Assembly: GCF_001592935.1 (NCBI RefSeq)
Contig: NZ_LRDB01000001.1
Coordinates: forward strand, 496,001 to 560,000
Length of the DNA stretch: 64,000 nt
Source of the DNA: Roseivirga echinicomitans
Lineage (GTDB): Bacteria > Bacteroidota > Bacteroidia > Cytophagales > Cyclobacteriaceae
Direction: 5' to 3'
Below the pieces are notes generated by a model, which saw nothing but the letters and a program-made list of their open reading frames with translations, searched no databases and had not been told where the DNA came from. Shown piece after piece: positions 1-7,714 of the stretch (the first letter of the stretch is position 1; the number at the start of each line of letters is the position of its first letter). A program made the translations under genes and the position numbers.

Positions 1-91
1 ATGCAATGCATTACTGAAAAAGGAAATTTCCGTTTATCAAGTCTCGGCATAATCCTTGAGGCCTTTTGCGAGTCTTAGAAATCAGAATCCT

Positions 92-99
92 TATATTTG
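92..99 (+). promoter_or_regulatory. Bacteroidota -7 promoter element (TATATTTG)
   Basis: An exact match to the Bacteroidota -7 consensus TAnnTTTG lies six bases before the ATG at 106. Transcription would begin at or very near that ATG, so the mRNA may be leaderless. This argues against the upstream TTG at 97, which falls inside the box. A TTTTG at 63-67 is a poor -33 candidate because its spacing is a little long. Confidence 0.6.
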
Positions 100-105
100 T
101 TTGGT

Positions 106-645
106 ATGAAAAGAAAGCTTTCCACAGCAGTACTTATTTTGGCCGTCATTGTCGGTGGTATTGTTGGCGTACAACAGTATCAGCTTTATCAAACAAAAAA
201 GTACAGTCCAGCTGAAGTAGCCTCTTATAACAACAATGCTATAAACATTGAGGTAACCTACAGCAGGCCATTCAAAAAAGACCGCGAGATCTTCGGAAAA
301 CTTGTTCCCTACGGAAAATGGTGGAGAACTGGCGCTAACGAAGCCACTACTATCCGCCTTTCAAGAGACGTTTCTTTTTCGGGAAAAACCTTAAAAGCAG
401 GTTTCTATTCTTTAATAACTTTTCCTGGTGAAACCGAATGGGAAATTGTTTTCAACAACCAAATTCACGATTGGGGCACTGTTTATACTCCAGAAGATGA
501 TGTATTAAGAGTTAGTGCTAAGGTGGAAAGCCTACCTGAAGTTGTTGAACAGTTTACCATTGATTTTTCTGAAGAAAACGGAAGCCCCGTGCTCATTATG
601 GCTTGGGACAAAACCAAGGTCTCTACTCCCTTTAAAGTACTTTAA
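106..645 (+). CDS. DUF2911 family protein, membrane-anchored or exported
   Basis: A 179-residue protein with one hydrophobic N-terminal segment (about residues 5-22) after a short basic start, so an exported or membrane-anchored protein. The rest resembles DUF2911 proteins of Bacteroidota: a PFKKDREIFGKLVPYGKWWR stretch, then WRTGANEATT, then a beta-rich tail with WEIVFN. The family's function is unknown. The ATG at 106 is chosen over an in-frame TTG at 97 because the promoter box covers 97. It stands alone, with no clear operon partner. A short open frame at 1-78 lies upstream but cannot be supported as a gene. Confidence 0.8.
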   Translation: MKRKLSTAVLILAVIVGGIVGVQQYQLYQTKKYSPAEVASYNNNAINIEVTYSRPFKKDREIFGKLVPYGKWWRTGANEATTIRLSRDVSFSGKTLKAGFYSLITFPGETEWEIVFNNQIHDWGTVYTPEDDVLRVSAKVESLPEVVEQFTIDFSEENGSPVLIMAWDKTKVSTPFKVL

Positions 646-792
646 TTCCCCCTTAAGTATTATTTCATTTTGCAAATCTCAGATTAAGTAGATAAAACCG
701 CCTTTTCTAACCTAGTCAATTCTACATTTTTCCTTCCTCATTAAACCTTGATCTTGCTTTTCAATCCAAGGTTCACAACAAACGAAAAAGAA

Positions 793-1302
793 ATGAGGTC
801 AATAATCAAAATTTTAATGGTAAGCTTGATCGGAGTATCAGCAAACCAAATGTTAGCTCAAAACTCTAGTAAGACATTATTGCAAACAGAGCAAATGGCA
901 GCGAAGCTCGGTTTAAATGAGCAACAAAAACTAGCGCTGGATAAGGAATTGAAAGCAGCGCAAACAGAGCGCAAAGCCTCCATGGAAAAAATGAAGGCAA
1001 TGAGAGAAGAAATGAAACGCGATGCTTTCGTAGAAAGACAAGCCAAGGATGAACGTCTTAAGGAAATTCTGACCGAAGAGCAATACGCCAAGTTAAAGGA
1101 GTCCTCAAAAAATGGTCAAAGAGGTCGGGTTCAAGGTCAAAGAAACCGAGGGGAAATGAGGGGAAACAGGAATGAAGCTCGCTTTTCACCACAAAATAAC
1201 AGAGAAAATATGGGCGCGCGTATGATGATGAGAAAACGTGGTCCTGAAATGAAAGAGAAGGCCAAAGAGAAAAACGAGTCTAAAAAAGACGGAGGAAATT
1301 AA
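793..1302 (+). CDS. Small secreted basic protein, Spy/CpxP-like helical
   Basis: A 169-residue protein. The start at 793 gives a clean signal peptide (basic MRSIIK, hydrophobic core, then ANQMLAQ); an in-frame start at 748 would add 15 polar residues. The middle (about residues 30-100) is highly charged and helical, with LNEQQK and LTEEQYAKLKE phrases like those in Spy/CpxP-type periplasmic chaperones and DUF4890 proteins. The C-terminal third is very rich in Arg, Asn, Gln, Met and Lys and is probably disordered. A periplasmic role is inferred; the family assignment is tentative. It converges on the antiporter gene downstream. Confidence 0.65.
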   Translation: MRSIIKILMVSLIGVSANQMLAQNSSKTLLQTEQMAAKLGLNEQQKLALDKELKAAQTERKASMEKMKAMREEMKRDAFVERQAKDERLKEILTEEQYAKLKESSKNGQRGRVQGQRNRGEMRGNRNEARFSPQNNRENMGARMMMRKRGPEMKEKAKEKNESKKDGGN

Positions 1303-1336
1303 AGATTTGTAAAAGTGTAATATGTGGTTGTTTTGT

Positions 1337-1370
1337 AAAAAGGGGTTGATCGAAAGGTTGGCTCCTTTTT
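1337..1370. terminator. Possible bidirectional terminator
   Basis: AAAAAGGGG (1337-1345) can pair with CTCCTTTTT (1362-1370), with one G-U pair, leaving a T-run on the plus-strand 3' side and A-run on the other. It sits exactly between the convergent genes ending at 1302 and 1373, as a shared terminator would. Confidence 0.45.
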
Positions 1371-1372
1371 CG

Positions 1373-3298
1373 TTATCGGTCGAACTTCAATGTCACTTTT
1401 TGTAAACTCTCTTTGGAACCCACAATCGTTAGCACATCTCCTATTCTCAATCGAGTGTAACCATGTGTAATAATACTTTGCCCATTGCGGTTTACTGAAA
1501 GCACTATGATATCCGCTGGTAATCTCAAGTCCCTTAAAGGAATACCCCTCAGGTTTGGATTGAGTACCTGAATGTCCATGGTGTCTTGGCCTTCTTTCAT
1601 TCCCAAGAGAAGTGTAGCCGCCTGAGGAGAACGAACCAAATGATCCATTAAACTCACCATAGCGGTATGAGGGTCTACAATAAGACATCCTAATTTGTGG
1701 AACTTCTCGAAATTATAGCGCTGATTCAGCCTCACCACAATGTCCTTTGTCCCTACATTCTGATAAATAAGCTCAGCAATCTCAAGGTTCTCGTCATCAG
1801 TAAGCGTGAGCACAATTGCTTCTACTTTTTCAACTTTAATGCCCTTGAATGTTTCTAGATCAAATTCCTTGACTTGATGAATTATAAGATCTGGAAAATC
1901 CTCCACATTCAAGTCTTTCTTTTGTGTCACTATTTCAGCTTCCCAACCATGTTCTTTAAGCTGCCTAGCTAGGGCGACACTCTGAGAATCGAAGCCTACG
2001 ATAAAGGCATCTCGCACACCATCGTATTGAGGGATATTAGCCCTTGTATGGCCTTCCCCCACCAAATTAATGGACCACTTAAAAAGTGGCGGCCCAACGA
2101 ATTGATTCAACACGATAACCGCAACCACTACCGTTGCAAACTCTGATCCCCAAGTTGGAAATGCATCAGCAACTACGGTGGCCAAACCTAAGCCGACACC
2201 CGCCTGAGTAACATAAGGCATCCAACCAATTTTTCGGAACAAAGGAGAATCGCCAGCCAAAGCTCCACCAACAAATGAACCCAACACCATCGTGACCAAA
2301 CGCAGCGTAAATAGCAAAACAGCAATTCCGAAAAGCTCAATAAAAACGTCCAATGAAACGCTTATTCCCGTGAGGGTAAAAAAAGCGATGTATATGTAAG
2401 GACCTATTTCTTCCAGAATTTTCAGAAATTCATAGCGAAACTTACTGTAATTGGTAACGATGAAACTACCGATGATACAGATCAGCAATGGTTCTAAGTG
2501 AAATTCCTTTCCAAATTCTTCAACGGTATAACTTTTTACGAAATAGTAAAATGCATAAACAGCATAACCGGTGGCCAAAATCAGGGCGGTTTTTAAATGC
2601 TGATGCATTCTTTGCTTTAAAAGAAATGTCAAGATTTTCCCTACCAAAAAGCCCAGCCCAAAGGAGGCAGTAAGTTCTGCCAATAAAGTCAGCAAGAATT
2701 TCAGACGCAAAGGATCACCATTGACCAAGGCCTGTGATACAGAGAAACAGATCGCAAAAAGAAGAATTACCAGAAAGTCCTTCACCACGGTTACGCCCAT
2801 GGCCGTTCGGACAAAAGGGCCTTTTGCTCGCATTTCGGTAATTACCGCTATGGCCGAAGCGGGAGAGCGTGCCACGAAAATAGTAGCCATTAATAGAGAG
2901 ACAGCAACCTTATTCGCTGCATTTAAATCGCTCATGAAAGGAATAATGCCAGCCATGAAATAGATGACAATAGAACTGACGATAAAAGTGACGACCAGCT
3001 GCCCGAAAGTCATCCATTTGATACTTTTGAACTGACTTCTAACTTCTTTCAAGTAAAGTTCCGCTGCAGCTGCAAAAGCGATAAATGCCAGAGAAATGTC
3101 ATTGATAAAGTGCAGACCATTGCCCGCACCTTTCGGAAGCAAATTAAAAATGAAAGGGCCAGAAACTAAGCCAATGACCAAAAGCCCCGTAATAAAGGGC
3201 AGCTTGATCTTTGTAAAAAAGCCCGCCAATTGCTTCGCGGCTACAGCTACAATGGCAAAGCCACCCAATAATAAAATCGTGTTTTGGTTAAAGGTCAT
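1373..3298 (-). CDS. Cation:proton antiporter with TrkA-N/TrkA-C domains (KefB/CPA2-like)
   Basis: A 641-residue inner-membrane protein. Residues about 5-395 form a run of some 12 hydrophobic segments of the Na+/H+ exchanger (CPA2) type. Residues about 430-540 look like a RCK/TrkA-N domain that binds a nucleotide (DAFIVGFDSQSVALARQL at its start), and the last about 80 residues are a TrkA-C domain ending in LRIGDVLTIVGSKESL. This order matches KefB/KefC-like potassium or sodium/proton antiporters gated by cytosolic ligand. The transported ion cannot be told from sequence. Monocistronic, convergent with the upstream small secreted protein. Confidence 0.88.
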   Translation of the reverse strand: MTFNQNTILLLGGFAIVAVAAKQLAGFFTKIKLPFITGLLVIGLVSGPFIFNLLPKGAGNGLHFINDISLAFIAFAAAAELYLKEVRSQFKSIKWMTFGQLVVTFIVSSIVIYFMAGIIPFMSDLNAANKVAVSLLMATIFVARSPASAIAVITEMRAKGPFVRTAMGVTVVKDFLVILLFAICFSVSQALVNGDPLRLKFLLTLLAELTASFGLGFLVGKILTFLLKQRMHQHLKTALILATGYAVYAFYYFVKSYTVEEFGKEFHLEPLLICIIGSFIVTNYSKFRYEFLKILEEIGPYIYIAFFTLTGISVSLDVFIELFGIAVLLFTLRLVTMVLGSFVGGALAGDSPLFRKIGWMPYVTQAGVGLGLATVVADAFPTWGSEFATVVVAVIVLNQFVGPPLFKWSINLVGEGHTRANIPQYDGVRDAFIVGFDSQSVALARQLKEHGWEAEIVTQKKDLNVEDFPDLIIHQVKEFDLETFKGIKVEKVEAIVLTLTDDENLEIAELIYQNVGTKDIVVRLNQRYNFEKFHKLGCLIVDPHTAMVSLMDHLVRSPQAATLLLGMKEGQDTMDIQVLNPNLRGIPLRDLRLPADIIVLSVNRNGQSIITHGYTRLRIGDVLTIVGSKESLQKVTLKFDR

Positions 3299-3397
3299 GT
3301 AAAGCTAATGCGAGTTTTTATCCTTACTTCAGTTTTGAACAAGCTCACAAAATAGCTAAAAAATCTCTCTGAAAGCCGATTTTCAAGCAGTTTATGG

Positions 3398-4615
3398 CTA
3401 GCCCTTTAGCTTCGTATTGACAGTTAAGCCTTTAGTAAGTGTTTTGTGTACCGGGCATTTATCTGCAATCTGCAAAATTCGCGCGCTTTGCTCTTCACTC
3501 AAATTTCCAGTTAGCTCCACCTCTCTATCTATAAATTCCATTTGCGCTGGCGACCCATTTATGGCATCATCCGCATGGCGCTTATCGAAAGTCAGGTGTA
3601 CTTTCACATCATCGAGCTCTATCTTTTTGTGGTTTGCATAAAGTCTTATGGTCATGGCGGTGCAAGCACCTAAGGCCGAAACAAGCAAATCATAAGGAGT
3701 TCCACCCAAATTGGTTCCCCCTACATCTTTGGGCTCATCGGCAATTAAGTAATGCTTATTCGCCATAATTTCAGAAAGGAGGCCATCTTCCTTTTCGTTT
3801 CTTACCACCACCTGATGTGTAGTTTCAAGCCCCTCTTCATTTACTTCCAAATCTACATAACGCTTAGCCCAGGTGGCAATTATTTCACCTACATAAATAG
3901 AGTCTTCTTTCGAAGTTAGAAGATGATCAGCCTGGTCTAATGATATATAGCTTTTTGGATGATGGGCGGCCATATAAATCTTTTCCGCATTATTAATGTC
4001 CACCGTTTCGTCTTGTGGGGAATGGAAAATCAGCAATGGCTTTCTTAATTCACTAATGACAGAAGTCAGCTCTGTTTTATCCAAATCATCGATAAACTGC
4101 TTTTTAATTGTAAAAGGTCTTCCACCCAATGAAACCACGGCTTTACCATTTTCCTCAATTTCTTCAAGCGAACTTTTAAAAAGCTTTTTAAGATGTGGCG
4201 TATCAGATGGAGCGCCAATGGTAACTACTGATTTTATGAAATCCAGATGGCTAGCAGCCATCAATACTGCAGCACCACCCAAGGAATGGCCAATCAAAAT
4301 ACTTGGCGCTTCGTAATTTTTCGCCAAATACTTAGCAGCAACAATAAGGTCTTGAATATTGCCAGAAAAATTAGTGTCTGCAAAATCACCTTCACTTTCT
4401 CCCAGCCCCGTGAAATCAAACCTTAAAACGGCAATTCCCTTCGAGGTTAATGCCCTGCTAATATTGGTCACCGCAATTAAATTCTTGGAACAAGTGAAGC
4501 AATGCGCAAACAAAGCATAAGTCACTGGCTTCTTGTCTACAGGCTGTTCGAGTTTTGCTGAAAGCAGAAAACCTTCGGCATTTTTGAATTGAAGCTTGAT
4601 TGTTTTCATGGCCAT
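3398..4615 (-). CDS. Alpha/beta hydrolase fused to an OsmC-like domain
   Basis: A 405-residue two-domain protein. Residues 1-250 are an alpha/beta hydrolase with nucleophile Ser111 in GHSLGG, a probable acid in HSPQDETVD and histidine in ADHLL. Residues about 270-405 are an OsmC/Ohr-type domain with both redox cysteines, Cys318 (GACTAMTIR) and Cys387 (KCPVH). OsmC proteins reduce organic hydroperoxides; the hydrolase half may cleave an ester or thioester, but no substrate is indicated. Such fusions are known in Bacteroidota and proteobacteria. Two close starts (4615 and 4609) are possible. It stands alone on the minus strand. Confidence 0.88.
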   Translation of the reverse strand: MAMKTIKLQFKNAEGFLLSAKLEQPVDKKPVTYALFAHCFTCSKNLIAVTNISRALTSKGIAVLRFDFTGLGESEGDFADTNFSGNIQDLIVAAKYLAKNYEAPSILIGHSLGGAAVLMAASHLDFIKSVVTIGAPSDTPHLKKLFKSSLEEIEENGKAVVSLGGRPFTIKKQFIDDLDKTELTSVISELRKPLLIFHSPQDETVDINNAEKIYMAAHHPKSYISLDQADHLLTSKEDSIYVGEIIATWAKRYVDLEVNEEGLETTHQVVVRNEKEDGLLSEIMANKHYLIADEPKDVGGTNLGGTPYDLLVSALGACTAMTIRLYANHKKIELDDVKVHLTFDKRHADDAINGSPAQMEFIDREVELTGNLSEEQSARILQIADKCPVHKTLTKGLTVNTKLKG

Positions 4616-4877
4616 TTTGGGTTTCTTTTTAAGGTTAATCTATGAAACGAGTTGTAAAGGCATATACCTAAAACCCCAAAGGGCTTTATTCGTTAACACA
4701 ATGTGCTCTTTATTGAGTCACTAATTAATGATTTATTTTTTAGGCATAGGTAAGGGTAAATACCAAAAGCCTTGTTTTCTAATAAATCTACCTATAAATA
4801 AGGTCGCTCAAATATCTCTCTAAAGGAAGAGGAGTCCAATAGAGAATAAAACAACAGATTTGAACGATATAGATGAG

Positions 4878-4905
4878 GCACTATCTTAACCGATAGTGCT
4901 TTTTT
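4878..4905 (+). terminator. Orphan rho-independent terminator
   Basis: Perfect 8-bp stem GCACTATC (4878-4885) with GATAGTGC (4892-4899), a six-base loop, then six T. It is a textbook plus-strand terminator, yet no plus-strand gene lies within the preceding 260 bases, suggesting a small untranslated transcript upstream. Confidence 0.75.
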
Positions 4906-4942
4906 ATTGTCTATTGAAAAGATCAATTGGCCTAGCAGCTTA

Positions 4943-5110
4943 AACCTGAATTATGCATTAACCTTTCTATTCCATAGATAAATTACTTCAAAAGAGTCAC
5001 TTAACATGCATTTAGTGAATCACCATAGCTATGCTATGCCTCTTCAATATAAGTAACCCTTTTTTTGTACTTTATCTCTTCATTTCGAAACCCAATGCAT
5101 AATTCAGGTT
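4943..5110. repeat. 168-bp element with perfect 17-bp terminal inverted repeats
   Basis: AACCTGAATTATGCATT at 4943-4959 is exactly reverse-complemented at 5094-5110, enclosing 134 bases with no open frame. The interior also carries smaller palindromes such as CATAGCTATG near 5024-5033. Non-coding DNA with exact inverted ends resembles a MITE or a large cruciform. I see no clear target-site duplication. Its right end stops eight bases before the hemH -7 box, so it could also influence hemH expression. Confidence 0.65.
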
Positions 5111-5118
5111 AAAACAAA

Positions 5119-5126
5119 TATCTTTG
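5119..5126 (+). promoter_or_regulatory. hemH -7 promoter element (TATCTTTG)
   Basis: Exact TAnnTTTG match 30 bases before the hemH start, a normal leader length. No TTTG-type -33 box sits at the usual 19-22-base spacing, because that region is occupied by the right arm of the inverted repeat. Confidence 0.6.
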
Positions 5127-5156
5127 CAAACGGTTTATCAAGGCTAAATTCCAACC

Positions 5157-6176
5157 ATGCAAAAAGAAAAAATTGGTGTCTTACTCGTTAATCTAGGCAC
5201 TCCAGACAGTCCCTCCACATCAGACGTTCGCAAATACTTACGCCAGTTCTTAATGGATGGAAGAGTTATAGACATCCCATTTCTTTCTAGGTTTCTCTTA
5301 GTTCAGGGTATTATTGCCCCTTTAAGAGCCCCTAAGTCGGCAAAGGAATATGCCAAGCTTTGGGTTGAAAGAGGTAGTCCGCTAAAGTTTTACGGATACG
5401 ATGTTCGCGATTCTTTGCAAGAATTATTAGGCCCTGAGTACAAGGTGGCTTTGGGTATGCGCTATCAAAGCCCAAGTATTGAAGAGGCATTAAACGAACT
5501 AAAAGCTGCCAGCGTAAGCCGAATCGTAGTGATTCCTTTATTTCCGCAATACGCCTCTGCTTCGACAGGTTCCGCGGTGCAAGAAGTAAATGATGTAGTG
5601 AATAAGTGGCAGGTGATTCCTTCTATGAGCTATATCAACCAGTTTATGGACCACCCTAAGTTTATTCAGGCCTTTGCTGAAAACGGACTTAAGTTGATGG
5701 AAACTACAGATTACGACCATGTGGTTTTCAGTTACCATGGTTTGCCCGAACGTCAAATCAAAAAAGGGTCTGATGGCAATCAGTGTCAGTTAGGCAGTTG
5801 TTGTAATAAATTCCATGAAAAGAACCGCTACTGCTATAGAGCGCAGTGTTTTTACACTTCTCGCCTTTTGGCCGAAAAACTGGGCTTAAGCGAAGATCAG
5901 TATACCATTAGTTTTCAATCGAGGTTGGGTAAAGATCCATGGATCAAACCTTACACTGATGAAATTTTAAAAGACCTTCCTAAAAAAGGAATCAAAAAGG
6001 TATTGGCTTATTCTCCTGCTTTTATTGCCGATTGCTTAGAAACTACGGTGGAAGTGGGCGGACAGTTTAAAGAGGAGTTTATGGAAGCAGGTGGAGAAGT
6101 TTGGGATTTGGTACCAAGCCTTAATAACTCGGCTACTTGGATTGCAGGGTTGAAAGAAATGGTAGAAAACGCATAG
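5157..6176 (+). CDS. hemH: Ferrochelatase
   Basis: A 339-residue ferrochelatase, which inserts Fe2+ into a porphyrin ring in the last or next-to-last step of heme synthesis, at the cytoplasmic face of the membrane. Family hallmarks are the N-terminal LLVNLGTPDSPS, His194 in FSYHGLPERQ (metal insertion), SFQSRLGKDPWIKPYTDE, and a glutamate-rich helix near the C-terminus (CLETTVEV). A cysteine-rich loop after the His motif (SCCNKF, RYCYRAQC) could hold a cluster or zinc, as in some ferrochelatases; that is inference. Length is typical. It is transcribed alone and converges with a lipoprotein gene. Confidence 0.95.
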   Translation: MQKEKIGVLLVNLGTPDSPSTSDVRKYLRQFLMDGRVIDIPFLSRFLLVQGIIAPLRAPKSAKEYAKLWVERGSPLKFYGYDVRDSLQELLGPEYKVALGMRYQSPSIEEALNELKAASVSRIVVIPLFPQYASASTGSAVQEVNDVVNKWQVIPSMSYINQFMDHPKFIQAFAENGLKLMETTDYDHVVFSYHGLPERQIKKGSDGNQCQLGSCCNKFHEKNRYCYRAQCFYTSRLLAEKLGLSEDQYTISFQSRLGKDPWIKPYTDEILKDLPKKGIKKVLAYSPAFIADCLETTVEVGGQFKEEFMEAGGEVWDLVPSLNNSATWIAGLKEMVENA

Positions 6177-6220
6177 TCGAACTACCGTTTTATCTTTCTG
6201 AATTAGGTTTTAGAGAGCGG

Positions 6221-6565
6221 TTAATTCGCTGCGCTGATTTGCTCTATTCGAATAAATGCTCCGTCACCCAATAAGTTGGCACAATCAGAAAGTTCGTCTA
6301 GAATTTCTCCCTTAATAAATACCAAAGCCCCATTTTGCTTGTATTGGGCGGGCAAAAATGTAGGGACATAATATCGTCCTCCATCGGTTTGGAAAATGTA
6401 TTCGCAACTAAGGCTTACCGTAGCCCCTTCCACAATGGTGCCTCTGAGTTCAGAAATGTCGATGTCCTCATCAGAGCAACTCAAAAGAAAAAAAGAAAGC
6501 AAGGCCAACAGATATATTGGCCTTGTTGTAGTCTTATGTAATATGGAACGAAATTCGTTCATCAA
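6221..6565 (-). CDS. Small lipoprotein of unknown function
   Basis: A 114-residue protein with a basic N-terminus, a hydrophobic stretch and a lipobox-like LLSC (Cys30), followed by the acidic SDEDIDIS that often marks surface or outer-membrane lipoproteins in Bacteroidota. The mature part is about 85 residues with two further cysteines (near residues 53 and 95) that could form a disulfide. It starts two bases after the cysteine desulfurase stop, so it is probably the last gene of the glmM operon. I do not recognise the family. Confidence 0.65.
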   Translation of the reverse strand: MMNEFRSILHKTTTRPIYLLALLSFFLLSCSDEDIDISELRGTIVEGATVSLSCEYIFQTDGGRYYVPTFLPAQYKQNGALVFIKGEILDELSDCANLLGDGAFIRIEQISAAN

Positions 6566-6567
6566 TT

Positions 6568-7710
6568 CTATGCGTGTACTGGGTTTAGAATCTCAACGAG
6601 TTTTTCAACGGTATAGTCTACTTCCTCTGCAGTAGAATACTTACCAAAAGAAAAACGGATGCCTTGTCTTTCTGGGTCTGCTTTTATTCCTGTTAACACA
6701 TGTGAACCCGTGTTGGCTCCACTAGAGCAGGCACTTCCGCCAGAAGCAGAAATTCCATTAATATCTAAATTGAAGAGAAGCATATCATTGTCTTCGTGTG
6801 CCGGAAAGCTTGCGTTCAACACCGTGTAAAGGCTGTGGCCTTCTCTGATATCTCCGTTGAATTCAATGCCTGAAACATTGTTTTTCAAGCCTTCAATCAT
6901 TCTGGTTTTTAACCCTTGAATATGCTTAGCATGGCTGTCCATATCGCGATAAGCAATTTCTAATGCCTTGGCCAGACCAACAATGCCGTAAACGTTTTCT
7001 GTTCCGCCCCTGTGGTTTCTTTCTTGGCCTCCACCTTCCACAAAACGACCAATTTTTTTACTCTTGCAAACTCTTAAAAAGCCAACGCCTTTTGGACCGT
7101 TGAATTTGTGCCCTGCACCAACAATAAAGTGGCAAGTCAATGCCTGCAAATCATGTTTGAAATGGCCCATGGTTTGCACCGTATCGGAATGGAAAACGGC
7201 ATCGTACTCTTTACACATCTCACCAATTCTGGCAATATCGTTGAGTGTTCCAATTTCGTTATTGGCGTGCATGATAGACACCATTGAACGTGAATTATCC
7301 TTTAACAGGCTATTCAAATGGTCATAATCCATATGACCCTGGCTGTCTACATCAACAAAGCTCAATTTCACTTTGCCTTGCGCTTCTAGCTTTTCTGCCG
7401 TTTGCAAAACTGCCTTGTGCTCAATTTTAGAAGTGATTAAATGCTTTAAACCATAGGCTTCAACACTGCAAGTAATGGCAGTATTATCGGCCTCAGTTCC
7501 CCCAGAAGTAAAGAAGATTTCAGAAGGAGTTGTATTCAGCAACTCCGCCACCGTTTTCCTCGCCCTTTCTACTTTCGTTCTTACTTCTCTTCCATGCGCA
7601 TGGGTTGAAGACGGGTTTCCGTAGAACTCAAGCATCATTGGTTTCATGGCCTCAAAAACCTCAGGATCCAATGGGGTTGTAGCAGCGTTGTCTAAATATA
7701 TCTTCTTCAT
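6568..7710 (-). CDS. Cysteine desulfurase (NifS/IscS type)
   Basis: A 380-residue PLP enzyme that takes sulfur from cysteine for Fe-S clusters and thiolated tRNAs. It shows the YLDNAATTPLDPEV N-terminus, TSGGTEADNTA, the PLP lysine in GAGHKFNGPKGVGF, RGGTENVYG, and the active-site cysteine loop GGSACSSGANTGSHVL. The start at 7710 (MKKIYLDN) is chosen because an upstream frame to 7860 would run into glmM. It begins four bases after the glmM stop. It could serve as IscS or a related paralog; no isc or suf scaffold genes are adjacent, so I give no symbol. Confidence 0.92.
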   Translation of the reverse strand: MKKIYLDNAATTPLDPEVFEAMKPMMLEFYGNPSSTHAHGREVRTKVERARKTVAELLNTTPSEIFFTSGGTEADNTAITCSVEAYGLKHLITSKIEHKAVLQTAEKLEAQGKVKLSFVDVDSQGHMDYDHLNSLLKDNSRSMVSIMHANNEIGTLNDIARIGEMCKEYDAVFHSDTVQTMGHFKHDLQALTCHFIVGAGHKFNGPKGVGFLRVCKSKKIGRFVEGGGQERNHRGGTENVYGIVGLAKALEIAYRDMDSHAKHIQGLKTRMIEGLKNNVSGIEFNGDIREGHSLYTVLNASFPAHEDNDMLLFNLDINGISASGGSACSSGANTGSHVLTGIKADPERQGIRFSFGKYSTAEEVDYTVEKLVEILNPVHA

Positions 7711-7714
7711 TCTA

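Larger units (their letters stand above)
4616..5156. other. 541-bp intergenic region with orphan terminator and inverted-repeat element
   Basis: No convincing protein gene is seen. The gap lies between divergent genes (hydrolase-OsmC on minus, hemH on plus). It holds a strong hairpin terminator at 4878-4905 with no gene in front of it, a 168-bp element with 17-bp inverted ends (4943-5110), and the hemH promoter. A seven-codon frame (ATG 4873 to TAG) runs through the terminator stem but shows no other coding sign. Confidence 0.6.

Noticed and set aside
1-78. 25-residue open frame at the left edge
   Set aside because: Could be the tail of a cut gene, but nothing in the residues is recognisable and it may be chance.
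1299-1688. 129-codon minus-strand frame overlapping the antiporter
   Set aside because: Shadow of the antiporter gene in another frame.
4873-4896. Seven-codon leader peptide through the orphan terminator (attenuator idea)
   Set aside because: Followed by about 250 bases and a separate hemH promoter, so it cannot act as an attenuator of hemH.
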